A stretch of 64,000 bases of DNA from Ensifer adhaerens (GCF_028993555.1 NZ_CP118610.1:1612001-1676000), one strand, 5' to 3'; shown: positions 30,813-40,004, counted from the stretch's first letter. Numbers and translations are program-made. The notes: generated by a model from the sequence alone, not told the origin.

Positions 30813-32069
30813 TCACCGTGGAACCAGGAACCGCCGCGGGTCTGCTTGCCGGGAGCTTTGCCCGGAAAGCGCCTTCACCAGTTCCCCAATCGATTCAAGA
30901 TTGTGCACGGCCCGGAATTCGTCAACATGCGGCAGCATCGCCCTGACGCCGCGGGCGCGTGCCTCGAAGCCGTCGAAGCGCAGCAGCGGATTGAGCCAGA
31001 TCAGCCGCCGGCAGGATCGGTGCAACCGATCGATTTCGATTTCAAGATCGCCTACATCGTCACGCTCCAGGCCGTCGGTGATCATCAGCACGATGGCGCC
31101 TTGCGCAAGCACGCGCCGCGACCAGCGTCTGTTGAATTCATGCAGCGTTTCACCAATGCGCGTACCGCCGGACCAGTCTTTCACCGCAGCCACGCAGTCG
31201 TCGATCGCGGCATCAGGATCGCGATTGCGCAACTGGCGGGAGACATTGGTCAGCCGTGTGCCGAAGAGGAAGGTGTGCACGCGCCGGCGCTCCTCGGTCA
31301 GCGCATGCAGGAAATGCAGGAAGATGCGGGTGTACTGGCTCATCGAGCCGGAGATATCGGCAAGCACGACGAGCGGCGGATGCACCACGCGCCGCTCCCG
31401 GAACCGCGGCAGGATCAGTTCTCCGCCAAAACGCATGGCGTCGCGCATGGTGGCGCGCGGGTCGATGCGGATCTGCCTCCTGGATGAACGGAAGCGGCGT
31501 GTGACAACGCGATCCATCGGCAACGTCAGCGCGGCAAGGGCGCGCTTCGCCTCGGCAAGCTCGGCCGTGCTCATCTGGGCGAAATCGGCCCGGCGCAGCA
31601 GTTCGCGGCCCGAGACCGTGAAGCGCGCATCGATATCGATCTCCGGTTCCTCCCTTGGCGGTCGATCCGTTTCGTGTCCGGAAAGCAAGGCGTCGCTGAC
31701 GCGTGTCTCGCCCGCCCGACGCTGCTGCCGCTCGCTCTCGCGCTCCGGCGCCAGCGGCGACATCATCGCGATCATCTTTTCGACGAGGCCGCGGGAGCGC
31801 CAGAACAGCCGAAAAGCTTCGTCGAACACCGGCTGGTCCTCGTGGCGCTTCACAAAGACGCATTGCAGCGCCGCGTAAAATGCGTCCCGCCCGCCGATCC
31901 CGATCAGCGCCACCGCATCGATGGCGTCGGCAATCGCCCCGGGCCCGATCTTGATGCCGGCGCGACGCAGGGCGCGTGCAAAGAAGACGATGTTGTCGGC
32001 GAGCCGCCCGTCGCCTTCCGCTGGTGGCGGGAGAGTGGCACCATCCCTGTGCTCGCCTCGCTCTTCCAT
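30813..32069 (-). CDS. CoxE-like VWA-domain protein
   Basis: 418 residues. A MIDAS metal-ion site, DISGSMS at about residues 238-244, lies in a VWA domain (FLFGTRLTNVSRQL, GGTRIGETL, MITDGLERDD), preceded by a CoxE-type N-terminal region (VFFARALRRAGIKIGPGAI). CoxE works with the MoxR-type ATPase CoxD to load the copper-sulfur/molybdenum active site of CO dehydrogenase; for non-CO hydroxylases a similar role is assumed. The start is ATG 32069, two bases from the CoxD-like stop, so the two form a tight pair. Confidence 0.9.
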   Translation of the reverse strand: MEERGEHRDGATLPPPAEGDGRLADNIVFFARALRRAGIKIGPGAIADAIDAVALIGIGGRDAFYAALQCVFVKRHEDQPVFDEAFRLFWRSRGLVEKMIAMMSPLAPERESERQQRRAGETRVSDALLSGHETDRPPREEPEIDIDARFTVSGRELLRRADFAQMSTAELAEAKRALAALTLPMDRVVTRRFRSSRRQIRIDPRATMRDAMRFGGELILPRFRERRVVHPPLVVLADISGSMSQYTRIFLHFLHALTEERRRVHTFLFGTRLTNVSRQLRNRDPDAAIDDCVAAVKDWSGGTRIGETLHEFNRRWSRRVLAQGAIVLMITDGLERDDVGDLEIEIDRLHRSCRRLIWLNPLLRFDGFEARARGVRAMLPHVDEFRAVHNLESIGELVKALSGQSSRQADPRRFLVPR

Positions 32070-32071
32070 GG

Positions 32072-33001
32072 TCAGCCCGCCGCCAGCAGTTCCGCCTTGA
32101 CTTCGGCGAGCAACCTTCGCCCCTCGGCGCCGTCGATCCTGGCGATGTCGTCCTGGTATTTGAGCAATGTTCCGAGCGTATCGGCGATCGTTTCCGGATC
32201 GAGCGCCAGCCGATCGAGCTCCGTCAGGGCCGTTGCCCAGTCTATCGTTTCGGCGACGCCCGGGTTCTTGAAGAGGTCGATGGTGCGCAGCCGCTGCACA
32301 TAGGCGATGACTTCGCGCGACAGCGTCGCGTTGCAGCCGGGAACCTTGCGGCGGATGATCTCCAACTCCTGCGCCGCGTTGGGGTAATCAACCCAATGAT
32401 AGAGGCAGCGCCGCTTGAGCGCGTCATGGATTTCGCGGGTGCGGTTGGTGGTGATGATGACGATCGGCGGTTCGTCCGCCCGGATTGTACCAAGTTCCGG
32501 AATGGTGACCTGAAAATCGGACAGAACTTCCAGCAGGAAGGCCTCGAACGCCTCATCCGTCCGGTCGAGTTCGTCGATCAGGAACACGGGTGCGCGGCCC
32601 GCATTGGAAGAAATTGCCTGCAGAACCGGGCGGCGGATCAGAAATCGTTCGGAAAAGATATCGCTTTCGACCCGTTTTCGATCGACCTTGCCGGCAGCTT
32701 CCGAAAGCCGGATTTCCAGCATCTGCGCCGGATAGTTCCATTCGTAGACGGCCGAGGCGACATCGAGACCCTCATAGCATTGCAGCCGGATCAACGGCCG
32801 ATCGAGCGCCTTTGCCAGAACCTTGGCGATCTCGGTCTTGCCGACGCCTGCTTCGCCCTCGAGAAAGAGCGGGCGCTTCATCCGGAGCGCCAGAAACAGC
32901 ACGGTCGCAAGCGCCGTACCCGCGAGATAGTCATGGGCCGTGAGCAGCGCCATCGTCTCCTCGATGGACTGCGGCAGGCCCGTTGTTGCCTGTGTCGCCA
33001 T
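32072..33001 (-). CDS. CoxD-like MoxR-family AAA+ ATPase
   Basis: 309 residues. Walker A GEAGVGKTE (49-57), Walker B VFLIDELDR, sensor 1 VIITTNRT and the arginine-rich KRRCLYHWVDYP region identify a MoxR-type AAA+ chaperone. The closest functional analogue is CoxD, which assembles the active site of molybdenum CO dehydrogenase. It is the first gene of this maturation operon, and its 2-base spacing to the VWA gene matches the coxDE pair. No structural hydroxylase subunit (coxMSL-like) is found in the window. Confidence 0.92.
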   Translation of the reverse strand: MATQATTGLPQSIEETMALLTAHDYLAGTALATVLFLALRMKRPLFLEGEAGVGKTEIAKVLAKALDRPLIRLQCYEGLDVASAVYEWNYPAQMLEIRLSEAAGKVDRKRVESDIFSERFLIRRPVLQAISSNAGRAPVFLIDELDRTDEAFEAFLLEVLSDFQVTIPELGTIRADEPPIVIITTNRTREIHDALKRRCLYHWVDYPNAAQELEIIRRKVPGCNATLSREVIAYVQRLRTIDLFKNPGVAETIDWATALTELDRLALDPETIADTLGTLLKYQDDIARIDGAEGRRLLAEVKAELLAAG

Positions 33002-33127
33002 GTCTCCTCCGCCACGGCTCGAATCGATCGCTTGATGTCGGCAGACGAATGAATTCGTCCGGCCAACTCAAAGACTTACGGCGATCTTCTCATGTCTCAG
33101 AGGGCATGCGTTGTCGCCACGTAAAAC

Positions 33128-33622
33128 TTATAGCGAGTGGTATCCGCGGTCCACATAAATGAGCGGCGGCCGCGCCGGTCCGATCGCGACATCGACGACT
33201 TCGCCGAAGAGCACCAGATGCGTGGCGATCGTCTTCACCTCGATGAGACGGCAATCGAACGAGGCGATTGCGTTGGTGAGGATCGGAGCGCCTGTCGAAA
33301 GCTTGGTCCACTGGCCGAGCGCAAAGCGCAGATCCATGTTGAGCTGATCGCGGCCGGAAAAAGCGTGTGCAATGGCGCGATGCTCATCGCCAAGCAGATT
33401 GAGCGCGAAACTGTCGCTGCGCGTGAAGATCTCATTGCGCGGATTGGCGCCGTTGAGGCAGGCCAGAACCGTCGGCGGACTGTCGGACACGGAGCAGGAG
33501 GCGGTGACGGTGACACCGCGCCGCTCCATCCCGTCGGCCACGGTAATGATCTGCACGTGACCGGCCAGGCGACTCATGGCGTCGCGGTAACTGATGGGGT
33601 CCAGCCGGGTTTTGTTCAACAC
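33128..33622 (-). CDS. Flavin reductase-like FMN-binding protein
   Basis: 164 residues of the flavin reductase domain (HpaC/RutF type). Landmarks include MSRLAGHVQIITV, RRGVTVTASCSVSDSPPTVL, CLNGANPRNE and FALNLLGDEHRAIAHAFSG, and the C-terminal YVDRGYHSL. It uses NAD(P)H to supply reduced flavin to a partner monooxygenase, which is not present nearby. Translation starts at GTG 33622, six bases after GGAGAAAG. It is transcribed towards the Cox-type operon but 126 bases separate them, so it may be a separate unit. Confidence 0.9.
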   Translation of the reverse strand: MLNKTRLDPISYRDAMSRLAGHVQIITVADGMERRGVTVTASCSVSDSPPTVLACLNGANPRNEIFTRSDSFALNLLGDEHRAIAHAFSGRDQLNMDLRFALGQWTKLSTGAPILTNAIASFDCRLIEVKTIATHLVLFGEVVDVAIGPARPPLIYVDRGYHSL

Positions 33623-33908
33623 TTCTTTCTCCGAGCGAAGTCAGCCACATACATAGACAGTACCGGGAAATATGAAACCCGCTGCAATGAGAATCTTGCA
33701 GTTCTGCGACATGGTTGCGACGCGGATGGAACCATCCGCGACCGAAGTCACATCTTTTCCTTTGACGCGGCAGGGCACATCCTTAAAACATGCGGCCACT
33801 ACCGTGCCGCGCGCCCGTCGCCGCCGGCGACGGGTAAGGCAATGTTTGGGCTCGCCGCAGGTTCCGGATCGCTCCCGGTCCGGGGAAGTGCGGCAGCGGA
33901 GAAAGTGA

Positions 33909-34997
33909 ATGCTTCGATCGATCGTCGCCAGCCTTGTCGTGGCCGGATTGGTACAGGCCGCACCGGCTACGGCGGCCGGCATCAAGGTGGCCGTCGTCGC
34001 ACCGGTCGAAGGCCCGTTTGCACTTCTCGGCAAGCAGATCGTCGATGGCGCCGCATTCCAGGCGGGCGATCGCGGCAGTGAGATCGTCGTCATTCCCGAG
34101 ACCTGCGATACGGCCGGCAACGAAGCGCTGACGAAGGCGCTGCTTGCGGCCGGCGCCGAAGCGGCAATCGGTTTCCTCTGCACCGAAAGCCTGGATGCCA
34201 CGCTTCCGGCGCTTGCCGAAGCGGGCCTTCCTGCGATCACCCTCAGCGTGCGTTCTGATATCCTGATGGAGGATGCGCTGAAGAAGAAATGGCCGCTCTT
34301 CCGCCTCGCGCCGAGCGGCAATGCCGAAGCTGCCAGCATCGTCGACACGATCGTCCAGCGTTGGAAGGACAAGCCGATCGCATTGATCGACGATGGAACC
34401 ATTCACAGCCGCGAACTGGTCGAAAGCGTGCGTTCTGCCCTTGGCGAAATCGGGCTGACACCGGTCTTCACCGATACCTATCGCCCGGCCCAGGAGCAGC
34501 AGGTCAGCCTGGTGCGGCGCCTGGTGAAAAGCGGAGCGACCCATGTCTTCACGGGTGGCGACAGACAGGATACGGCGGTGATCGCGCGCGATGCGCAAGG
34601 CGAAGGCGCGAGCCTCACCTTGCTCGGCGGCGACGCGCTCAATGCCGCCGATCTCACTGTACCGCTCGCCGACGGCGTGCTCGCGGTCACCTTGCCGGAC
34701 GCATCGCAGTCGCCCGAGGGCAAGCCGGTCGCAGACGCCATGCGTGCGGCCGGAACCGAAGCGGACGGGTATGTAATGCCGGCATTTGCGGCCGTCTCCC
34801 TGCTCGAGCAGGCCAAGGACCAGGCGGAGAAGGACGACAAGCCTCTTCTCGATGCGTTTGCCAAGGGACCCTACGCGACTGTGCTCGGCCCCATCGCCTT
34901 TAACGCGCAGCACGAGCGCGCCAACAATCCCTATCGCCTGATGCAGTGGCAAGGCGGCCGCTTCGAGCCGGCGCCTGCCGAAGGAACCGCCCAATGA
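33909..34997 (+). CDS. Periplasmic branched-chain amino-acid-type binding protein (orphan)
   Basis: 362 residues. A signal peptide (MLRSIVASLVVAGLV...TAAG) is followed by the type I periplasmic-binding fold of the Leu/Ile/Val family (VAVVAPVEGPFALLG, GFLCTESLDATLPALAEAGLP, THVFTGGDRQDTAVIA). No LivH/M/G/F permease or ATPase is encoded nearby, so it is an orphan sensor or partner protein. ATG 33909 is preceded by GGAGAAAGTG. Its stop overlaps the start of the P1 peptidase gene (ATGATG), so the pair is translationally coupled. Confidence 0.88.
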   Translation: MLRSIVASLVVAGLVQAAPATAAGIKVAVVAPVEGPFALLGKQIVDGAAFQAGDRGSEIVVIPETCDTAGNEALTKALLAAGAEAAIGFLCTESLDATLPALAEAGLPAITLSVRSDILMEDALKKKWPLFRLAPSGNAEAASIVDTIVQRWKDKPIALIDDGTIHSRELVESVRSALGEIGLTPVFTDTYRPAQEQQVSLVRRLVKSGATHVFTGGDRQDTAVIARDAQGEGASLTLLGGDALNAADLTVPLADGVLAVTLPDASQSPEGKPVADAMRAAGTEADGYVMPAFAAVSLLEQAKDQAEKDDKPLLDAFAKGPYATVLGPIAFNAQHERANNPYRLMQWQGGRFEPAPAEGTAQ

Positions 34998-36001
34998 TGC
35001 GCACCGGACCGCTGAACCTGATTACCGACGTCGCGGGCCTGGCGGTCGGCAATGCCGAGGATCACCGGCTGAAGTCCGGCGTCACCGCGATTGTCTGCGA
35101 TCCGCCGGCAACGGCGGCAGTCCAGGTGCTGGGCGGCGCCCCCGGAACGCGCGAAACCGACCTGCTAGACCCGCACAATACGGTACAGACGGTCGATGCC
35201 CTGGTATTGTCAGGCGGCTCGGCCTTTGGCCTCGATGCTGCGTCCGGAGCCCAGGCGGCCCTCAGAGAGATGGGTCGCGGCTTTGCCGTCGGTCCGCACC
35301 GGATACCGATCGTGCCCACCGCCATCCTGTTTGACCTCATCAACGGCGGCGACAAGGATTGGGGGCGCTATCCGCCCTATCGCGAACTCGGCTTCGAGGC
35401 CGTTCGTCGCGCCGGCCCGTCGTTCGCAACCGGAACAACGGGCGCCGGGACCGGCGCGCTGACTGCCACCTTCAAGGGTGGTCTCGGCTCGGCATCGACT
35501 GTTCTGCCGAGCGGGATCACCATCGGCGCGCTGGTCGCGGTCAACGCACTCGGTTCGGCGACTGTTGGTGACAGCCAGCATTTCTGGTCGGCGCCTTTCG
35601 AACTGGATGCTGAGTTCGGTGCACTCGGCCTGCCACACCCCCTGCCCGCCGATGCCGCCGATATCCGCATCAAGTTCCGCGACCGGCAGTCTGCCGCCAC
35701 CAACACGACGATCGCCGTCATCGCGACGGACGCGGTGCTGACCAAGGCTGAGGCCAAGCGACTGGCGATCGCCGCCCATGACGGTTTCTCCCGCGGGCTC
35801 TGGCCGGCGCATACGCCGCTAGACGGCGATCTCATCTTTGCGCTTGCCACCGGTGCCAGCGGCAAGACCCCCACACTTGAGGATTTCATCGACCTCGGCG
35901 CGATCGCGGCATCGACGATGGCCCGCGCCATCGCCCGTGGCGTCCATGACGCGACACCGGCCGAAAACGACCTCATGCGCTCCTGGTCGCAAGGCGCCTG
36001 A
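34994..36001 (+). CDS. P1-family peptidase (DmpA/BapA-like aminopeptidase)
   Basis: 335 residues of the P1/S58 family, whose precursors self-cleave at a Ser/Thr to form two chains. Family segments: ITDVAGLAVGNAEDHR, VLSGGSAFGLDAASGAQAALRE, GTTGAGTGALTATFKGGLGSAS, and the likely cleavage segment VNALGSATVGD. Members cleave N-terminal residues or beta-amino-acid peptides. No signal peptide is visible, so it is probably cytosolic, unlike its coupled partner. The start is ATG 34994 (overlap with the binding-protein stop); the frame open to 34946 lies inside that gene. Confidence 0.9.
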   Translation: MMRTGPLNLITDVAGLAVGNAEDHRLKSGVTAIVCDPPATAAVQVLGGAPGTRETDLLDPHNTVQTVDALVLSGGSAFGLDAASGAQAALREMGRGFAVGPHRIPIVPTAILFDLINGGDKDWGRYPPYRELGFEAVRRAGPSFATGTTGAGTGALTATFKGGLGSASTVLPSGITIGALVAVNALGSATVGDSQHFWSAPFELDAEFGALGLPHPLPADAADIRIKFRDRQSAATNTTIAVIATDAVLTKAEAKRLAIAAHDGFSRGLWPAHTPLDGDLIFALATGASGKTPTLEDFIDLGAIAASTMARAIARGVHDATPAENDLMRSWSQGA

Positions 36002-36065
36002 CGCAGCTTTGATCGCTGACATGTTGTTTGCACGCGTCTGCGATGCTATTGCGCGGGAAACTGGA

Positions 36066-36109
36066 GCATTTCCAGCAAAGGTGCGTAGCGGTTTTGCTTC
36101 CGGAAATGC
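36066..36109. repeat. Palindromic dispersed-repeat unit upstream of rpe
   Basis: GCATTTCC at 36066-36073 pairs perfectly with GGAAATGC at 36102-36109, and an inner AGCAAA/TTTTGCT pair extends the hairpin around GGTGCGTAGCGG. The GAGCATTTCC...GCGGTTTTGC...GGAAATGCG string resembles a short interspersed palindrome that I recall as common in rhizobial intergenic DNA. It lies between the P1 peptidase stop and rpe. Confidence 0.6.
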
Positions 36110-36177
36110 GTAAGAACCCAAGATACAGCGCGGTTCCAATGGCCCTGTTCCTGGAACCGCTCGAGCCGGAGCGCGCC

Positions 36178-36855
36178 ATGACCCACCCCATCCGTATTGC
36201 ACCGTCCATTCTGGCGGCCGATTTCTCCAAGCTCGGACAGGAAGTCCGCGACGTCGTTGATGCCGGCGCCGACTGGATCCATCTCGATGTCATGGACGGA
36301 CACTTCGTGCCCAACATCACTTTCGGCCCCGATGTGATCAAGTCGCTGCGCCGCTACACCGATGCGACCTTCGATTGCCATCTGATGATTTCTCCGGCGG
36401 ATCCGTTCCTCGAAGCCTTTGCGAAAGCCGGCTGCGATATCCTGACCGTGCATGCCGAAGCGGGTCCACACCTTCACCGTTCGCTCCAGACCGTCCGGTC
36501 GCTCGGCAAGAAGGCGGGCGTCTCGCTCAATCCGGCAACGCCGGAAAGCGCCATCGAATATGTGCTCGATCAGGTTGATCTGATCCTGGTCATGACCGTC
36601 AACCCGGGCTTCGGTGGACAGAGGTTCATCGATGCCACGGCGGAGAAGATCCGCCGGATCAAGGCCATGATCGGCGACCGTCCAATCGAGATCGAAGTCG
36701 ATGGCGGCATTGCGCCCGACACGGCGGCCGTCGCATCAGGCGCCGGCGCCAACGTTCTCGTCGCCGGTTCGGCAATCTTCAAGGGCGGCTCCGTCGAAGC
36801 CTATCGCACGGCGATCGAAGCGATCCGCGCGCCGGCCGAGAAGGCCTATCGATGA
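36178..36855 (+). CDS. rpe: Ribulose-phosphate 3-epimerase
   Basis: 225 residues, a TIM barrel of the pentose phosphate pathway interconverting ribulose-5-phosphate and xylulose-5-phosphate. Metal and catalytic segments are present: [47 protein letters not shown] and EVDGGI. I chose ATG 36178 ([10 protein letters not shown]), with GGAG nine bases upstream; the frame extends further up through the palindromic repeat and is not used. The stop overlaps the next start (ATGA), so it is coupled to the DUF2259 gene. Confidence 0.95.
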   Translation: MTHPIRIAPSILAADFSKLGQEVRDVVDAGADWIHLDVMDGHFVPNITFGPDVIKSLRRYTDATFDCHLMISPADPFLEAFAKAGCDILTVHAEAGPHLHRSLQTVRSLGKKAGVSLNPATPESAIEYVLDQVDLILVMTVNPGFGGQRFIDATAEKIRRIKAMIGDRPIEIEVDGGIAPDTAAVASGAGANVLVAGSAIFKGGSVEAYRTAIEAIRAPAEKAYR

Positions 36856-37595
36856 AGCCACGCGCGGCAGTATCCAGCGTGCTGTTCCTGGGCGTTGCGG
36901 CTGCCGCAGCGCCGGCCCTGGCGGGCGATTATGCCGCGCTCCAGCCGATCGGCTTTTCGGCCGATGGCAATGTCTTCGCCTTCGAGGAATACGGCGTTCA
37001 GGATGGCTCCGGCTTTCCCTATTCGACCATCTATGTGATCGATACGCGCAACGATAGCTTCTTGCCCGGCGCGCCCGTGCGTGCCGTCAGCCGCGAGGAT
37101 GGCAGCCCGCTCTCCAAGGCGCGCCACGAGGCACGCCGTCGTGCGGCGCCCTTGATCGACGCCTATCGTCTGGCCGATGCGCCCGGGCTGCTTGCCGCTT
37201 TCAATCCGATCACCGAGGCGAACGCCAGGCCACAGGCGTTGACCTACGATTCCTTTGCGGCCGACGAAGGGTTCCGCGAGACCTATTCGGTCACGCTCGA
37301 AGAAAAACCCTTCGAGCCGGAAGGCCTCTGTAAGGACTTTCTGAAGGAGGTGAAAGGCTTTCGTCTGTCGATGACGATGAAGGCCGGCCAGCCGGCGACA
37401 GACGTCCTGCAGGACGACAGCCGCTTGCCCGAGAGCCGCCGCTGCCCCACCGGCTATCAGGTGGGAGGCGCCGTCACCCACCGGAATGACGACGGCTCCG
37501 AAACCCATGTCATCATGGTTCTCGTCAAGTCGCTCGGCTTCGAAGGCACGACCGATGGACGCTGGATTGCGATCCCGACCCGGATCGCCAAATGA
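36852..37595 (+). CDS. DUF2259 secreted protein
   Basis: 247 residues with a clear Sec signal peptide ([18 protein letters not shown], cut after about residue 25). The mature part matches DUF2259: [61 protein letters not shown]. Two cysteines (GLCKDF and RRCPTG) could form a disulfide. Function unknown; found mainly in Rhizobiales as I recall. It overlaps rpe by 4 bases (ATGA) and the next gene by 4 bases, so all three are translationally linked. Confidence 0.85.
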   Translation: MKPRAAVSSVLFLGVAAAAAPALAGDYAALQPIGFSADGNVFAFEEYGVQDGSGFPYSTIYVIDTRNDSFLPGAPVRAVSREDGSPLSKARHEARRRAAPLIDAYRLADAPGLLAAFNPITEANARPQALTYDSFAADEGFRETYSVTLEEKPFEPEGLCKDFLKEVKGFRLSMTMKAGQPATDVLQDDSRLPESRRCPTGYQVGGAVTHRNDDGSETHVIMVLVKSLGFEGTTDGRWIAIPTRIAK

Positions 37596-38152
37596 ACGAG
37601 GCGGCGGCCGGCGTCGAGGCAAATGCAGATCCGGCGCCGGTCGGCGTCCTGCGTCGAAGCCGGCTCGCCCAATCCCTTCCGACGATGCGGGAGCTTGTCA
37701 TTGGCGCGCCACTCTGGGGCGGCGCAATGGCACTTTCGGCCTGGTGCGGGCTCTGGTTTCGCGAACGTGCACTCACCTTTCATCTGGGTGAGCTGCTTTT
37801 GATCTTCGGCTTCGGCGCGTTGCTGACCTGGTGGCCATCGCTGTTCCTGGCCCGTTTTGCAGCCTTGGGGCGTCGGCCTGAAACGCGCTTTGCAGCCTTC
37901 CTTTTCTTCCTTTCGCTTGGCACCATCGCGATGACGGCGATGCTCTACGCCCTCGACTACCGCCAATTTTATGCGCAATGGCACGCGCCTGCCGGCACCA
38001 GGACGTGGTTCTTCCAGTTCGCCTTTACCTCGCTCATCGCGTTTTACCAGTTCCTGGTGTTGGGTGTTCGCCTCTATCTGCCTCTCGGCGGTGTTATACT
38101 GGTCGGCGTCAGCCTGTGGCTGGCAAGCAGGCGTGTGAGCCAAACGCGTTGA
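37592..38152 (+). CDS. Four-helix inner-membrane protein of unknown function
   Basis: 186 residues. About four transmembrane helices are visible: roughly 36-57 (VIGAPLWGGAMALSAWCGLWF), 66-88, 100-120 (FAAFLFFLSLGTIAMTAMLYAL) and 139-180 (one or two helices, ending GVILVGVSLWLA). A cytosolic N-terminus of about 30 residues and a basic tail RRVSQTR follow the positive-inside rule. ATG 37592 overlaps the DUF2259 stop (ATGA). I do not recognise the family. Co-translation with a secreted protein suggests an envelope role. Confidence 0.75.
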   Translation: MNEAAAGVEANADPAPVGVLRRSRLAQSLPTMRELVIGAPLWGGAMALSAWCGLWFRERALTFHLGELLLIFGFGALLTWWPSLFLARFAALGRRPETRFAAFLFFLSLGTIAMTAMLYALDYRQFYAQWHAPAGTRTWFFQFAFTSLIAFYQFLVLGVRLYLPLGGVILVGVSLWLASRRVSQTR

Positions 38153-38214
38153 GCTTCAGCGCTATCTTTGCTAGAGGCACGGCCATCCTCCACTGACGAC
38201 GAAAGCTAAAGCCC

Positions 38215-39516
38215 ATGATCCCGCGCTACTCCCGTCCGGAAATGGTGGCCATCTGGTCACCGGAAACCAAGTTCCGCATCTGGTTCGAGATCGAGGCCCA
38301 TGCCTGCGATGCGCTTGCCGAAATCGGCGTGATCCCGAAGGATGCGGCCCGCACGATCTGGGAAAAGGGCGGCGCTGCCACCTTCGACGTCGCCCGCATC
38401 GATGAGATCGAGGCCGTCACCAAGCATGACGTCATCGCCTTCCTGACGCACCTCGCCGAATTCGTCGGCCCGGACAGCCGCTTCATCCACCAGGGCATGA
38501 CTTCGTCTGACGTGCTCGACACCTGCTTCAACGTCCAGCTCGTCCGCGCGACGGATCTGCTGCTTGCCGACCTCGACAAGCTGCTCGACGCCCTGAAGCG
38601 TCGCGCTTTCGAACACAAGGACACGGTGACGATCGGCCGTTCGCACGGCATCCACGCCGAACCGACCACCTTCGGGGTCAAGCTGGCGCTTGCCTATGCC
38701 GAGTTCGACCGCTGCAAGCAGCGGCTGCTGGCCGCGCGCGAGGAAGTCGCCACCTGCGCGATCTCCGGCGCCGTCGGCACCTTCGCCAACATCGATCCGC
38801 GTGTCGAAGAACATGTCGCCAAGGCGCTCGGCCTGAAGCCGGAACCGGTTTCGACCCAGGTCATCCCGCGCGACCGTCATGCCATGTACTTCGCCACCCT
38901 TGGCGTCATCGCTTCGTCCATCGAGCGCCTGGCGACGGAAATCCGTCACCTGCAGCGCACTGAAGTGCTCGAAGCCGAAGAGTATTTCTCGCCGGGCCAG
39001 AAGGGTTCGTCGGCAATGCCGCACAAGCGCAACCCTGTTCTGACCGAGAACCTGACGGGTCTTGCCCGCATGGTCCGCGCCTTCTCTGTACCGGCGATGG
39101 AAAACGTTGCGCTCTGGCACGAGCGCGACATCTCGCACTCCTCCGTCGAGCGCATGATCGGACCGGACGCGACGGTGACGCTCGATTTCGCGCTCGCTCG
39201 CCTGACCGGCGTGATCGACAAGCTGCTCGTCTACCCCGAGAACATGATCAAGAACATGAACAAGTTCCGCGGTCTCGTGCATTCGCAGCGCGTACTGCTG
39301 GCGCTGACCCAGGCCGGTGTTTCGCGTGAGGATGCCTATCGCCTCGTGCAGCGCAACGCCATGAAGGTCTGGGAACAGGGCAAGGACTTCCTCGAGGAAC
39401 TGCTGGCCGACACGGAAGTGCGTGCGGCGCTTTCCGAGGAAGACATCCGCGAGAAGTTCGATCTCGGCTACCACACCAAGCACGTCGACACGATTTTCAA
39501 GCGCGTCTTCGGCTGA
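38215..39516 (+). CDS. purB: Adenylosuccinate lyase
   Basis: 433 residues, fumarase/aspartase superfamily. PurB acts twice in purine synthesis, removing fumarate from SAICAR and from adenylosuccinate. The superfamily signature GSSAMPHKRNP is at about residues 263-273, preceded by TSSDVLDTC and the catalytic histidine region GRSHGIHAEPTT. Length and start are normal, although the ribosome site is weak. Followed by a strong terminator at 39562-39606. The rest of the pathway (purC, S, Q, L) follows on the same strand within 14 kb. Confidence 0.96.
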   Translation: MIPRYSRPEMVAIWSPETKFRIWFEIEAHACDALAEIGVIPKDAARTIWEKGGAATFDVARIDEIEAVTKHDVIAFLTHLAEFVGPDSRFIHQGMTSSDVLDTCFNVQLVRATDLLLADLDKLLDALKRRAFEHKDTVTIGRSHGIHAEPTTFGVKLALAYAEFDRCKQRLLAAREEVATCAISGAVGTFANIDPRVEEHVAKALGLKPEPVSTQVIPRDRHAMYFATLGVIASSIERLATEIRHLQRTEVLEAEEYFSPGQKGSSAMPHKRNPVLTENLTGLARMVRAFSVPAMENVALWHERDISHSSVERMIGPDATVTLDFALARLTGVIDKLLVYPENMIKNMNKFRGLVHSQRVLLALTQAGVSREDAYRLVQRNAMKVWEQGKDFLEELLADTEVRAALSEEDIREKFDLGYHTKHVDTIFKRVFG

Positions 39517-39561
39517 GCCTGACCGTCCGCGGGCCATGCGTCCGCGTTCCACCATATGAAT

Positions 39562-39606
39562 ATGCCCGCATTTGGCGCACATCGCTCAAATGCGGGCATT
39601 TTTATT
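39562..39606 (+). terminator. Rho-independent terminator of purB
   Basis: A 12-bp perfect stem ATGCCCGCATTT/AAATGCGGGCAT (39562-39573 with 39588-39599) followed by TTTTATT. It lies 45 bases past the purB stop codon. Confidence 0.92.
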
Positions 39607-39670
39607 AGCTGGATGTTCAATCATTGCGTGCGACCATAGGGGCCTGTCAACTAAGGTTTCTGAGGATCAC

Positions 39671-39976
39671 ATGGCCTATAAGGACAGTGTCGAGCGGGCG
39701 ACCCAGCGCACGCAAACGAAAATCACCGGAACGGTGACCGTCAAGTCCGGCTCCAGCAACGGCATCGTCAAGGACCTTTCGGCCGAGGGCATTTGCTTTC
39801 AGTTGCTCTTCGATATCGGCGCCAAGACCGGGCAGGAAGTGACGATCAGGAGCGAGGAACTAGGCTTCCTGACCGGCATGGTCCGCTGGTACCGCGGCGA
39901 CAAGATCGGCATCAAGCTCAATCTGTCCTCCAATACGGCGGCGCAGATTTCCTCCTACTACAAGCACTTCCGCTAG
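39671..39976 (+). CDS. PilZ-domain c-di-GMP-binding protein
   Basis: 101 residues, a single PilZ domain. The two ligand motifs are present: R-x-x-x-R in VERATQRTQ and D-x-S-x-x-G in KDLSAEGICF. A C-terminal VRWYRGDKIGIKLN strand completes the barrel. It is a stand-alone c-di-GMP receptor; the target is unknown. ATG 39671 with GAGG six bases upstream is chosen; a longer frame overlapping the purB terminator is rejected. A GGDEF-EAL gene lies 1.9 kb downstream. Confidence 0.88.
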   Translation: MAYKDSVERATQRTQTKITGTVTVKSGSSNGIVKDLSAEGICFQLLFDIGAKTGQEVTIRSEELGFLTGMVRWYRGDKIGIKLNLSSNTAAQISSYYKHFR

Positions 39977-40004
39977 ACCGGGAGCCAGTCATCGCTGACC
40001 CTGC

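Noticed and set aside
33909..34997. Part of a complete branched-chain amino-acid ABC transporter
   Set aside because: No permease or ATPase genes are adjacent on either side.
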